A stretch of 17,285 bases of DNA from Bacillota bacterium (GCA_023433615.1 JAEZCJ010000076.1:1-17285), one strand, 5' to 3'; shown: positions 6,457-14,039, numbered from the stretch's first letter. The notes: generated by a model from the letters alone, not told the origin. Translations and numbers: made by a program.

Positions 6457-6813
6457 TCACGAATCGAACCGGTCGTATCGGCCATCGATCTCCTTGGCCA
6501 GCTTGCGGTACTGCTTCGTCTCCTCGACGATCGGATCAAGCTCGGTCTGGATCCGGATCTCGTACCGCGGCGAGATCCGACCGCGCAGCTTCCGCTCGCG
6601 GTCCGGGTCCTCCTCGAGCGGCCCGCCGGTCAACTGCTCGGCCAGCGCATGCTCCAGGCGATCCCACGGCTGCTTCACGTCACCTGCGGCCTGTCCGTGC
6701 TCACCGGCTATCGATTCGGCGTCCGCATTCCCTGCCGCTTCGACCGCTGCGTCAGCGGCATCGGCTGACGCCCGTTCCCTATCCGTGATGCGGCGTTCAT
6801 CCTCGCGATTCAT
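6457..6813 (-). CDS. Small hydrophilic protein of unknown function
   Basis: I do not recognise this 118-aa protein. The first half is Ala/Asp/Glu-rich and likely disordered. The second half (about 50-118) looks folded or helical, with KQPWDRLEHALAEQL, a basic KLRGRISPRYEIRI stretch, and TKQYRKLAKEIDGRYDRF at the end. It has no membrane segment and no cysteine. The ATG at 6813 has AGGAGG 9 nt upstream; the ATG at 6822 overlaps that ribosome site and is unlikely. It follows the phosphatase gene by 67 nt on the same strand and may be co-transcribed. Confidence 0.65.
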   Translation of the reverse strand: MNREDERRITDRERASADAADAAVEAAGNADAESIAGEHGQAAGDVKQPWDRLEHALAEQLTGGPLEEDPDRERKLRGRISPRYEIRIQTELDPIVEETKQYRKLAKEIDGRYDRFDS

Positions 6814-6880
6814 AAGCGCCATCCTCCTTCATCCTCGGTCGACGTACATCGATACCTAGTATCCGGCAGCATGGACAGCC

Positions 6881-7735
6881 TTATGTATTCGGCTGCGCCT
6901 CGCGCAATGTCTGGACGAGCTCGTCGTGAATCGTCCCGTTCGTCGCGACAACGTTGCGGACACCGAGATGATACGGCTTGCCGTCCATGTCCGTGACCTT
7001 GCCGCCCGACTCCTGGATGAGCAGGCAGCCTGCTGCCATATCCCAAGCATTCAAGCCGACCTCCCAGAATCCGGTGAGCCTGCCCGCTGCCACATAGGCC
7101 ATATGAAGCGCAGCCGATCCGACGACCCGCACGTTCCGCACCTTCGGCACAACGGCCTGCAGCTGCGTCATGTTCAGCGGCAGCGAGGCATCGCGGTCGG
7201 CCGGGAAGCCCGTAGCGACAAGGCTGTCCCGCAGCACGGCCTCCTGCGAGATGCGCGTCCGTCTGCCGTGAACGTATGCGCCCTTGCCTTTCTCGGCAAT
7301 GAACAGCTCATCGCGCGAAGGGTCATAGACGACGCCCAGTATAACTTCGCCCTTATGAGCCAGCGCGATCGAGACCGAGAAATACGGGAAGCCGTGCACG
7401 AAGTTCGTCGTGCCGTCGATCGGGTCGACGATCCAGAGATACTCTGCGTCCTGCACGTCCTTCAGCGCCGCTTCGGATGCCCCCGGTCCCGGCTCCACGC
7501 CTTCTTCGCCCAGGAATGCATGGTCCGGATAATGCGTCATGATCAAATTGCGGATCATCGTCTCCGAGCCTTTATCGATCTCCGTCACGAGGTCGTGCGG
7601 CGAATATTTAAGGTTCAAGCTGACATAGCTGCCGAGCTTCGTCTTGATCCATTCCCCGGCTTTGGCCGCGCAATTGATCGCGACAGCCGCGAAGCTCTTG
7701 CGCCCTACGATCTGTTCCGCGTTCGGGTCGCTCAA
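6881..7735 (-). CDS. Inositol monophosphatase family phosphatase
   Basis: This 284-aa magnesium-dependent sugar phosphatase has all family metal-binding motifs: GEEG around E78, WIVDPIDGTTNF (D104 and D107), and WDMAAG with D232, plus the EIDKGSE segment near 52-58. Members hydrolyse inositol-1-phosphate or related substrates (3'-phosphoadenosine phosphate, fructose bisphosphate, NADP); the exact substrate cannot be read from sequence. A TTG start at 7735 is preferred because AGGGG lies 8 nt upstream. A TTG at 7774 has no ribosome site. It follows the TauE-like permease by 124 nt on the same strand. A CCCG-aata-CGGG hairpin and a GCGCG-cata-CGCGC hairpin lie in that gap. Confidence 0.93.
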   Translation of the reverse strand: MSDPNAEQIVGRKSFAAVAINCAAKAGEWIKTKLGSYVSLNLKYSPHDLVTEIDKGSETMIRNLIMTHYPDHAFLGEEGVEPGPGASEAALKDVQDAEYLWIVDPIDGTTNFVHGFPYFSVSIALAHKGEVILGVVYDPSRDELFIAEKGKGAYVHGRRTRISQEAVLRDSLVATGFPADRDASLPLNMTQLQAVVPKVRNVRVVGSAALHMAYVAAGRLTGFWEVGLNAWDMAAGCLLIQESGGKVTDMDGKPYHLGVRNVVATNGTIHDELVQTLREAQPNT

Positions 7736-7859
7736 CGTAATCCCCTGCCTTCCATCCCGTATTCGGGACTGCAATCATTGTCGCGCGTATGCGCGCTTCT
7801 CTTGCTACTACGCTCGAAGCCGCGTCCGGTTCCGCCCGATTGCCGGCCGCAGCCGTTCG

Positions 7860-8684
7860 TCACAGCGACGACGCGCCCTCGATGATCAGCTGCGCCGCCA
7901 GCAGCAGCAGGGTCATGCGCAGCAGCCACAGCAGCCCGTTGCCCGACATCTTGCCTGCGATCCAGGCGCCCAGCTTGCCCCCGATCCAAGCGCCGGGCAC
8001 GAGCGCCAGCACGAGCAGCCAATCGACCTCTCCCATCCAAGCATGCACGCTGCTGCCCAGCGCCGCCGACAACGCGATGACGAACATCGACGTAGCGGTC
8101 GCCACATGCGGCGGGAATCGGAACAGCAGCACCATGACCGGCACGAACAACGACCCTCCGCCGATCCCGAACAGACCGGATACGAGTCCGACGCAGAAGC
8201 CGATCGCCAGTCCCGGCGCCATTGCGAAGCCGTACTCATGCGACAAACCCTTCGGGTCGACGTACTGGCGGCTGATCGGCCACTTGCGCGCCGAAGGTTT
8301 CATTCGATCGCGCGCGATCAACAGCCCGGCCATCGCCAGCATGAACAGTCCGAACGAGAGCTGGAACCAGCCGCCCTGCAGCCGTCCCGTCAGCGCCGAT
8401 CCGACCATCGCGGCCGGTCCGCTCGTAATGAAGAGCAGCCAGCCGATGCGATAATCGACCCGCTTCTGCTTCGCGAAGGCCATCGTCGAGGAGAGCGCTG
8501 TCACGATCAGGACGGCCAGCGACGTGCCGACGGCCGTCGGATGGTCGATCGCTCCGCCCGTCAGCACGGGGCCGAACAGGATGAGCGTCGGGACGATAAT
8601 GATGCCCCCGCCCAAGCCGACGATGCTTCCGAATACCGCCGCCACAAGCCCCAGCAGCACTAGCAATGCAATTTCGATCATCAT
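7860..8684 (-). CDS. TauE/SafE family membrane permease (anion/sulfite exporter type)
   Basis: This 274-aa protein is an integral membrane protein of about eight segments. It shows the two-repeat signature of TauE/SafE (DUF81): a glycine-rich GSIVGLGGGIIIVP at about 19-32 and a matching GLFGIGGGSLFVPVM in the second half, each followed by HPTAVGTS or PPHVATATS. The repeats are joined by a polar loop (about 125-150). Family members move sulfonates, sulfite, sulfoacetate or related anions; the substrate is unknown here. Start ATG at 8684 (a second ATG follows at once) with AGGGAG 10 nt upstream. Repeat copy B begins 28 nt upstream of the start codon. Confidence 0.9.
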   Translation of the reverse strand: MMIEIALLVLLGLVAAVFGSIVGLGGGIIIVPTLILFGPVLTGGAIDHPTAVGTSLAVLIVTALSSTMAFAKQKRVDYRIGWLLFITSGPAAMVGSALTGRLQGGWFQLSFGLFMLAMAGLLIARDRMKPSARKWPISRQYVDPKGLSHEYGFAMAPGLAIGFCVGLVSGLFGIGGGSLFVPVMVLLFRFPPHVATATSMFVIALSAALGSSVHAWMGEVDWLLVLALVPGAWIGGKLGAWIAGKMSGNGLLWLLRMTLLLLAAQLIIEGASSL

Positions 8685-8712
8685 GATGTCAGAACTCCCT
8701 AGGTGTCCATTC

Positions 8713-8911
8713 GTGATCACGCAGCATCTCAAGCAGCATATTCGGCATCGAACCTTGAACGCTGGCGCCAATGAAGCGTATGCTTCCGATGCTGCGTTTC
8801 CTGCGCAAACGCTGGAGCTCCTCATTTTCTCCATCGTCCAACCTATGCGTATGCTTCCGATGCTGTGTTTCCTTTGGAAACACATGAGGTGCTGACAATG
8901 GACGATTGAAC
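8713..8911 (+). repeat. Interspersed intergenic element, copy B (two-hairpin form)
   Basis: It runs from GTGATCACG at 8713 through TTCG-gcat-CGAA, CCTTGAACGCTGGCG (8753-8767) and two GCGTATGCTTCCGATGCTG units. Hairpin 1 is GCGTTT-cctgcgc-AAACGC. Hairpin 2 is TGTGTTTCC-ttt-GGAAACACA. It ends GAGGTGCTGACAATGGACGATTGAAC. The stem of hairpin 2 has a T-A pair where copies A and C have C-G. ATCGTCCA (8833-8840) and TGGACGAT (8899-8906) form an outer arm around the second unit. It occupies most of the tauE-fabI gap, antisense to both genes. Confidence 0.85.
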
Positions 8912-8922
8912 TTAGAATGGTA

Positions 8923-8955
8923 AGAAACACCGCCAAGTTGCCTCGGGCGGTGTTC
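8923..8955 (-). terminator. Terminator-like hairpin after fabI
   Basis: On the minus strand AACACCGCC (8954-8946) pairs perfectly with GGCGGTGTT (8934-8926) across an 11-nt loop. TCTTACC follows. It starts 26 nt after the fabI stop. The T-tract is short, so efficiency is uncertain. Confidence 0.65.
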
Positions 8956-8980
8956 TCGCATGCGATGAAGCGGCGCCTAG

Positions 8981-9751
8981 TTACACGCCGACGATATGGT
9001 AACCGTTATCCACGTAGATGACTTCACCGGTAATGCCGCGCGACAAGTTGCTCATGAGGAACATGGCCGTGTCGCCGACTTCTGCTGCTTCGGTCGTCCG
9101 GCGCAGCGGCGCCTTCTCTTCTACCTGGCGCAGAATCGAGTTGAAGTCCTTGATTCCCTTCGCCGCAAGCGTCCGGATCGGCCCGGCCGATACCGCGTTG
9201 ACGCGAACGTTGAACTGCCCGAGGTCGCTCGCGAGGTAGCGGACCGAAGCTTCGAGCGCTGCCTTCGCGACGCCCATGACGTTGTAATTCCGCAGCGCGC
9301 GTTCCGCGCCGAGATACGTCATCGTCATGATGCTGCCGCCTTCCGTCATGAGCGGGTACAGCCGCTGCGCGACAGCCGTCAATGAGTATGCGCTGATGTC
9401 ATGCGCCAGCGCGAAGCCTTCGCGCGACGTGTCGACGAACATGCCTTCGAGCTCTTCCGTCTTCGCGAACGCGATGCTGTGCACGATGCCATGCAGCACT
9501 CCGAAGCTCTCCTTCAGCGTAACGGCCAGCCGATCGATATCCTCGTCCACCGTCACGTTGCACGGCAGGAAGATCGAGCCCGGAATCGTCTCCGCCAGCT
9601 TGCGGACACGCTCCTCCACCCGCTCGTTCTCGTATGTAAAAGCCAATCTAGCCCCTTGCGCCGCAAGCGACTGGGCAATCGCCCACGCAATGCTTCGATC
9701 GTTCGCCACTCCCATGACGACGATATTCTTGCCGTTAACCAATCCGCTCAT
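8981..9751 (-). CDS. fabI: Enoyl-[acyl-carrier-protein] reductase (NADH), FabI
   Basis: This 256-aa cytosolic enzyme carries out the last reduction of each fatty-acid elongation cycle. The Rossmann start is the variant GVANDRSIAWAIA (14-26) typical of FabI. The catalytic pair Y156 and K163 (NYNVMGVAK) and Y146 (MTYLGAER) fall at the same numbers as in E. coli FabI, and HSIAFA (91-96) is the conserved cofactor/inhibitor-pocket strand. The ATG at 9751 has GGAGGAG 9 nt upstream; the ATG at 9772 lies before that site. It is probably monocistronic, with its own promoter in 9786-9813 and a hairpin downstream. No FapR-type operator is evident. Confidence 0.96.
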   Translation of the reverse strand: MSGLVNGKNIVVMGVANDRSIAWAIAQSLAAQGARLAFTYENERVEERVRKLAETIPGSIFLPCNVTVDEDIDRLAVTLKESFGVLHGIVHSIAFAKTEELEGMFVDTSREGFALAHDISAYSLTAVAQRLYPLMTEGGSIMTMTYLGAERALRNYNVMGVAKAALEASVRYLASDLGQFNVRVNAVSAGPIRTLAAKGIKDFNSILRQVEEKAPLRRTTEAAEVGDTAMFLMSNLSRGITGEVIYVDNGYHIVGV

Positions 9752-9785
9752 CCCGGCGATCTCCTCCTTCATGTTCCTCTGTCCA

Positions 9786-9813
9786 AATTAACTGATTTTG
9801 ACAACGATTTCAA
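9786..9813 (-). promoter_or_regulatory. Candidate sigma-A promoter of fabI
   Basis: On the minus strand TTGAAA (9813-9808) and TTAATT (9791-9786) are separated by 16 nt, and the -10 box lies about 35 nt upstream of the chosen start. It is the only AT-rich patch in the uvsE-fabI gap. Just beside it, CCGGCGGCC occurs twice as a direct repeat (9816-9824 and 9836-9844). Confidence 0.4.
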
Positions 9814-9845
9814 GTCCGGCGGCCCCTCCCGCGCGCCGGCGGCCG

Positions 9846-10904
9846 TCAATCCGCGATTTCGATCGTCGCTTCGTCCAGCACCTTGACGCCCTGCCCGGCT
9901 GCCGCGGCGATGCGCATGTCCTTCATCAGCGTGAGCAGCGCCTCGTCCTTGCGCTTCGCCTCGAGCATCACGTCCAGGCGAGGCGCGACGCCTGCCGCCT
10001 CCCGCAGAAAACGAAGCACCGTTCCCGCGTCCACATGATCGGCATGCCCGCGGGGATCGCGCTCGCTCTTCGGGCTCGAAGCATGCAGCTTCGGCGGCAA
10101 TACCCAGCCGCCCTGCGCATCCGGGACGGCTTCATCGGCTTGTCCGGTCGCGATCAACCGTTCGTTCTCCTTGCGCCACGTGCGCACGATGCGGGGCCAT
10201 AGCTCCCCGATCAGCGTCCGTTCCTCGATCCCGCCGTCGTTAACGGCATGGTGATGAATGTCGAGCACCATCGGCACCTCCGCCTGCTCCGCGATCTCCA
10301 GCGTCTCCCGGGCATTGAACGTCTTGTCGTCGTTCTCGAGCGTCACGCGATGGCGCAGCTTGTCCTCGATTGCGCCGAATTGCTCCACGAATCGCTGACC
10401 GGACACGCTTTTGTCGCCGTAGGCGCCCCCGACGTGGATATTGCACTTCGCCCGCTCGTCCAGCCCCATGGCTTCGAGCATGCGGACATGATAGTGCATG
10501 TCGCGAATCGACGCGGTCAGCACCTCCGGCCTCGGCGTGTTAAGCACGCAGAAGTGATCCGGATGGAACGAGGCGCGCACGCCTTCATCCTTCACGTACT
10601 TTCCAAGCTTCGCAAAAGCGTCCCGTACCTCGTCCGTCCGGTACGGATCCCAGTCCGAGAGCGCCTCGTGCGTGGATAACGGGATGATTTTCGACGAGAA
10701 CCGATATACCCGTACGTCATGCGCCACCGCATGCCGGAGCACGCGAAGCGCGTTAAGCAAATTCTCTTCGGTGATCCGCTCCAGCTTGCGCAGCGCGGCC
10801 TCCCGGTCCGTAAGTTTCGCATAGGTGGCATAAGTCATCGTACGGGAGGGCGAAGCGTTCGTCAGCAGAACGCTCATGGCCACGAAGCCGAAGCGGACGA
10901 TCAT
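9846..10904 (-). CDS. uvsE: UV DNA damage endonuclease UvsE
   Basis: This 352-aa TIM-barrel endonuclease nicks DNA 5' to UV photoproducts and starts an alternative excision repair. The family start MIVRFGFVAMSV is intact. Metal-site motifs are visible: FHPDHF (113-118), NIHVGGAYGDK (155-165), TLENDDKTF (188-196), VLDIHHHAVND (213-223), KLHASSPK (272-279), HADHVD (287-292) and MLEAKRKDEALL (313-324). It is somewhat longer than many UvsE proteins, with a polar insert near 250-268. The start ATG overlaps the stop of the upstream 105-aa gene as ATGA, implying translational coupling; no separate ribosome site is needed. Confidence 0.94.
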   Translation of the reverse strand: MIVRFGFVAMSVLLTNASPSRTMTYATYAKLTDREAALRKLERITEENLLNALRVLRHAVAHDVRVYRFSSKIIPLSTHEALSDWDPYRTDEVRDAFAKLGKYVKDEGVRASFHPDHFCVLNTPRPEVLTASIRDMHYHVRMLEAMGLDERAKCNIHVGGAYGDKSVSGQRFVEQFGAIEDKLRHRVTLENDDKTFNARETLEIAEQAEVPMVLDIHHHAVNDGGIEERTLIGELWPRIVRTWRKENERLIATGQADEAVPDAQGGWVLPPKLHASSPKSERDPRGHADHVDAGTVLRFLREAAGVAPRLDVMLEAKRKDEALLTLMKDMRIAAAAGQGVKVLDEATIEIAD

Positions 10905-11218
10905 GCCCGGTCCCCGAAGAACATCTCGTACGCGAGCGCCGTCTGTATGCGCGCTTCCTCGTCCGTCAGCTTCCGCACGAGCTCCATCTCGACCTGCGTC
11001 ACTTCTTCGCCCTGGAAGTTGATCTCGGCGATGCTGGCCAGTATCTTCACGATCGCGATTGCCTGATTGGCCGGCGTGTAGGCGATCACCTTCTGCCCGG
11101 TCGGATAGACGCGGAAGCCGCTCTTGACCATCTTGCCCCTGCCGTACTCGAGCAGCTCGTACAATTCTTGCTCGGACTTGAATTTGCAGACGGAATTGAA
11201 TTCGGATGCGAAGCCCAT
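10901..11218 (-). CDS. Conserved-looking 105-aa protein coupled to uvsE
   Basis: This small cytosolic protein starts MGFASEFNSVCKF and contains SGFRVYPTGQKVIAYT near 33-48, followed by a strand- and helix-rich half (VEMELVRKLTDEEARIQTALAYEMFFG). The MG.xEFN start and G[FY]R[VI]YP core remind me of the small DUF2584 family of Bacillales, but that is from memory and unsure. The start at 11218 has a strong AGGAGGT 7 nt upstream. It overlaps uvsE by 4 nt (ATGA), so both come from one message and probably share regulation. No function is assigned. Confidence 0.8.
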   Translation of the reverse strand: MGFASEFNSVCKFKSEQELYELLEYGRGKMVKSGFRVYPTGQKVIAYTPANQAIAIVKILASIAEINFQGEEVTQVEMELVRKLTDEEARIQTALAYEMFFGDRA

Positions 11219-11251
11219 GCTTATAACCTCCTGTTATGTTCTTCTATAGAA

Positions 11252-11287
11252 CGAACCGGACCGCGGCTGTCAGGCTGCGCGTCCGGT
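11252..11287 (-). terminator. Terminator-like hairpin after ddl
   Basis: On the minus strand ACCGGAC (11287-11281) pairs with GTCCGGT (11261-11255) over a 19-nt loop, followed by TCGTTCT. It lies 27 nt after the ddl stop and upstream of the 105-aa gene. The long loop and weak T-tract make it only a fair candidate. Confidence 0.4.
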
Positions 11288-11314
11288 CTGCCCTGCTATG
11301 TATGAACAGCCGGC

Positions 11315-12430
11315 CTAGGCCGTGCCGCCCGTGTAATCGATGCGCTGCTTGCCCTCGTGACGCTCGATTGCCAGCCCGATCAGCTTGTCGAGCAGCTCGC
11401 GGTAAGGCATGCCCGTCTCTCGCCACATGAGCGGGTACATGCTATACGGAGTGAAGCCCGGCATCGTATTCACTTCATTGATGAACAGCCGTCCGTCCTC
11501 CCGGCGCATGAAGAAGTCGACGCGGGACAGGCCGGAGCCGTCGATTGCCAAGAAAGCGCGGACCGCCATCTCCCGGATCGACTCGGCCGTCTCGGAATCG
11601 ATCTCCGCCGGAATCTGCATCATGGACTTGCCGTCGGTGTACTTGGCCTTGTAGTCGTAAAAGTCGTGCGAGGAGATGATCTCGCCCGGCACGGAGGCGC
11701 GCGGCTCGTCGTTGCCCAGTACGCTGACCTCGATCTCGCGGGCATTCACGAATTCTTCGACGATTACCTTGCGGTCGAAGCGCAGCGCATACGCGATCGC
11801 TTCCATTAATTCTTCCCGGGTCTTCGCCTTGGATATGCCGACGCTGGAACCGAGATTAGCCGGCTTGACGAAGCATGGGTATCCGAGCGCAACCTCGATC
11901 TCCATGATGAAGTAATTCGGATCCTTCTCCCACTGCGTCCGGTTGAAGTACCGGTATACGCATTGCGGCAGCCCTTCCTGCGCGAATACCTTCTTCATCA
12001 TGACCTTATCCATGCCGACCGCCGATGCCAGCACGCCTGCGCCTACATAGGGGATATTCGCCATCTCGAACAGGCCTTGAATCGTGCCGTCTTCGCCGAA
12101 GGTGCCGTGCAGAAGCGGGAACATGACATCGATCGCGCGATCGTCGGCCGAGCCCGCCGCAGCGGTCAATCCTTGGAACACAGGCTGCAGGGCATTACCA
12201 GGCAGCGCCGCGCCGTTCGCATCGAGGCGCAGCTTCGCGATCTCCGCCGGTGCCGAGAGCAGCGTCTGGCCGGTATGCCACGCGCCTTCCTTCGTAATAT
12301 AAAAAGGCTTGATCTCGTATTTGTCGTAATCGAAAGCCTGCATGACCGCCAGCGCAGTCGACAGCGACACTTCATGCTCGCCCGACTTGCCGCCGTAGAT
12401 CAGTCCTACCCGTACCTTCTTCTCCCCCAT
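11315..12430 (-). CDS. ddl: D-alanine--D-alanine ligase
   Basis: This 371-aa ATP-grasp enzyme makes the D-Ala-D-Ala dipeptide for peptidoglycan precursors. The N-terminal GLIYGGKSGEHEVSLS carries the catalytic Glu (E18), NLGSSVGISK carries the key Ser, and FYDYKAKY carries the omega-loop Tyr expected of D-Ala-D-Ala rather than D-Ala-D-lactate ligases. The metal-binding FINEVNTMPGFT is near the end. The ATG at 12430 is preferred over the ATG at 12436 because AGGAGG is 8 nt upstream of the first and only 2 nt from the second. Repeat copy C starts 23 nt upstream of the start codon, so the promoter must lie in or across the repeat. Confidence 0.96.
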   Translation of the reverse strand: MGEKKVRVGLIYGGKSGEHEVSLSTALAVMQAFDYDKYEIKPFYITKEGAWHTGQTLLSAPAEIAKLRLDANGAALPGNALQPVFQGLTAAAGSADDRAIDVMFPLLHGTFGEDGTIQGLFEMANIPYVGAGVLASAVGMDKVMMKKVFAQEGLPQCVYRYFNRTQWEKDPNYFIMEIEVALGYPCFVKPANLGSSVGISKAKTREELMEAIAYALRFDRKVIVEEFVNAREIEVSVLGNDEPRASVPGEIISSHDFYDYKAKYTDGKSMMQIPAEIDSETAESIREMAVRAFLAIDGSGLSRVDFFMRREDGRLFINEVNTMPGFTPYSMYPLMWRETGMPYRELLDKLIGLAIERHEGKQRIDYTGGTA

Positions 12431-12453
12431 TAACATATCCTCCTGGACCGATT

Positions 12454-12643
12454 GTGATTACGATGTAATGCTTCGAAGCTTATTCGGCGTCGAATCTTGA
12501 ACGCTGGCGCAATTTCCGGTGCTCACGTAGGTCTGCGAGCATATGCTTCCGATGCTGCGTTTCCTACGGAAACGCTAGAGCTCCGCTCCTCATTTTCTAC
12601 CATCGTTCAACCTTCTCGGCGCTGACAATTGGTCATTGTGAAT
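12454..12643 (+). repeat. Interspersed intergenic element, copy C
   Basis: It begins GTGATTACG, then AAGCTT, ATTCG-gcgt-CGAAT and ATCTTGAACGCTGGCG (12493-12508). One full unit follows (GAGCATATGCTTCCGATGCTG, with hairpin GCGTTTCC-tac-GGAAACGC at 12557-12575). The CTCATTTTCTACCATCGTTCAACC linker shared with copy B comes next, then GGCGCTGACAATTGGTCATTGTGAAT. Compared with A and B, the first hairpin unit is mostly lost. It is antisense to ddl and the amidase gene. Confidence 0.82.
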
Positions 12644-12676
12644 ACGCGATTCTCTCGCATAGTTATGCTTTGCGCT

Positions 12677-12734
12677 GCGCGCTTTGAGCGTGAGCACGCC
12701 AAACGCGCGGTCGCGAAGCATCTGAAGATGCTTC
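12677..12734 (-). terminator. Two stem-loops downstream of the amidase gene
   Basis: GAAGCATCT/AGATGCTTC (12715-12723 and 12726-12734) is a perfect 9-bp stem with a 2-nt spacer, 14 nt after the amidase stop. Next to it, 12677-12708 folds as GCGCG-TTTG arms around GCGTG-ag-CACGC. Neither is followed by a T-run, so they may be stabilising or transcript-end structures rather than classical terminators. Confidence 0.45.
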
Positions 12735-12747
12735 TGGCTGCTTATGA

Positions 12748-13821
12748 TTAGAAATCGTCGGCGATGTGGAAGAACCGGTAGCGCGTGCGGTCTGTCCATG
12801 CGTAGGAATCGCGATAATCCCAATAGCGGTGCCTGCTCGACACGGTGTTCGCGTTCACCAGAGGCATGCCTTGCCGATCGAATGCCGTCACGACCGTGCT
12901 GTGCTGATACCGCCCGTCGCCGTCCCAATCGTATGTGATCACGTCGCCAAGCTGCAGCTCCCTCGGCTGTTCGACCGCCGTTGCCCGCATTCCCTCTGCA
13001 TGCGGCGCGGCCAGGTAAGCCTCGAACGCATTCGAGACGGCCCAGCTGTAACTCCATAATTCTTGTCCGCCGCTTCGTCCCTTGTACCACCAGCCCGAAT
13101 CCCTTCTATCAGTATAGTTCATCGGAGCATGGCCTGCAAAGACGCACTGGGACACGTAGTTCGTGCAGTTCACTTCGAAATTCTCGTAAGCCGGATTCGG
13201 CTCATTCCACCAGCGATCCGCATACGCAACGACCTGATCGCGGCGATACGGCTCGCTGAATCGGCGGGAATGGAAATTCGGCAGTATCGCATCGTTAATA
13301 TATGGCATCGCAACGAGCTTGCCGTAGTCCCGGCTGCGGAAAGCATGCGGCCGATGATGCCGGGCAGCGCTCGCATGCTCGCGCATGCTGTTCGTCTCGG
13401 CAACGGCACCGGCTCCGAAGCGCGGCCGTCTCTCCGGAACATCCGGTTCGATGCGGACGATCGTCCAGCGTCCCCCGTCTTCGGCGAGCCACAGCCTGTC
13501 GGTCTCGAAACGTTCTTCGACGTAAGCCGTACGGCTCTGTTCCAGCGTACGCTTCAGATGCTTGCGCAGCGTGACATGGACTTCCTTGCCGTTCTCTCGC
13601 ACCTCAAGCAGCTTCGCGGCGGATTCGTGGCGGGAAGGCCATGCGCCTCGCATGACGTCCCGCTCCTGAAGCCGGGCCAGCCGCTTATCGACTCGTCCGA
13701 GATGGTCGCGGTCGGCGACATAAGGCAATAACGCAGACGTACGCTGCTCAATCTCGGCTTGACTCGCCTGCTTCACGTATTCGTGCACGGCCGCTTGCCA
13801 GCCTTGCAAAGCTTGGGACAT
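12748..13821 (-). CDS. Amidase_6-domain protein (putative Cys/His amidase)
   Basis: This 357-aa protein has a charged helical N-terminal half (1-165) and a C-terminal putative amidase domain (about 190-357). The domain shows YRRDQVVAYADRWWNEPNP, the nucleophile block NCTNYVSQC (C219), W-rich SGWWYKG, GDVITYDWDGDG, QHSTVV (H307) and the third-residue region VNANT (about 322-326), ending RYRFFHI. The domain resembles papain-like CHAP enzymes acting on peptidoglycan or other amides. No signal peptide or membrane segment is present. The ATG at 13821 has GGAGGAGGT 7 nt upstream; the ATG at 13914 has no such site. It is transcribed divergently from acnA. Confidence 0.88.
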   Translation of the reverse strand: MSQALQGWQAAVHEYVKQASQAEIEQRTSALLPYVADRDHLGRVDKRLARLQERDVMRGAWPSRHESAAKLLEVRENGKEVHVTLRKHLKRTLEQSRTAYVEERFETDRLWLAEDGGRWTIVRIEPDVPERRPRFGAGAVAETNSMREHASAARHHRPHAFRSRDYGKLVAMPYINDAILPNFHSRRFSEPYRRDQVVAYADRWWNEPNPAYENFEVNCTNYVSQCVFAGHAPMNYTDRRDSGWWYKGRSGGQELWSYSWAVSNAFEAYLAAPHAEGMRATAVEQPRELQLGDVITYDWDGDGRYQHSTVVTAFDRQGMPLVNANTVSSRHRYWDYRDSYAWTDRTRYRFFHIADDF

Positions 13822-13928
13822 CGATTCTACCTCCTCCGCCTGATGCGGCATCCCGCTCGCTGCATGGAATAATCTCTTCATGTATATGATTCGCGGACGA
13901 TTTGTATGAGGCATTATTCGCCTCCGCT

Positions 13929-13960
13929 ACGGGAATGGACAGCTTGCCATCCATTCCCGT
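13929..13960. other. Perfect 11-bp inverted repeat between amidase and acnA
   Basis: ACGGGAATGGA (13929-13939) and TCCATTCCCGT (13950-13960) are exact inverses with a 10-nt centre. No T-run follows on either strand, and both neighbouring genes read away from it. An operator or insulator is therefore as likely as a terminator. Confidence 0.6.
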
Positions 13961-13987
13961 GTACCCTCGTCGCCATGAAATCTGGTC

Positions 13988-14017
13988 TTTACGGAATCCT
14001 ATATGAAACGATATACT
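13988..14017 (+). promoter_or_regulatory. Candidate acnA promoter with overlapping operator-like dyad
   Basis: TTTACG (13988-13993) and TATACT (14012-14017) are 18 nt apart, giving a start near 14024 and a leader of about 68 nt. The dyad TATAT-gaaacg-ATATA (14000-14015) overlaps the -10 box and has a LysR-type T-N-A spacing; in B. subtilis the LysR-type repressor CcpC controls citB. ATGAAA occurs four times nearby (13975, 14003, 14034, 14053). Confidence 0.5.
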
Positions 14018-14039
14018 TAGGGTATCTGCATTTATGAAA

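Noticed and set aside
13822..13914. N-terminal extension of the amidase gene to the ATG at 13914
   Set aside because: No ribosome site there, while a strong GGAGGAGGT precedes the ATG at 13821.
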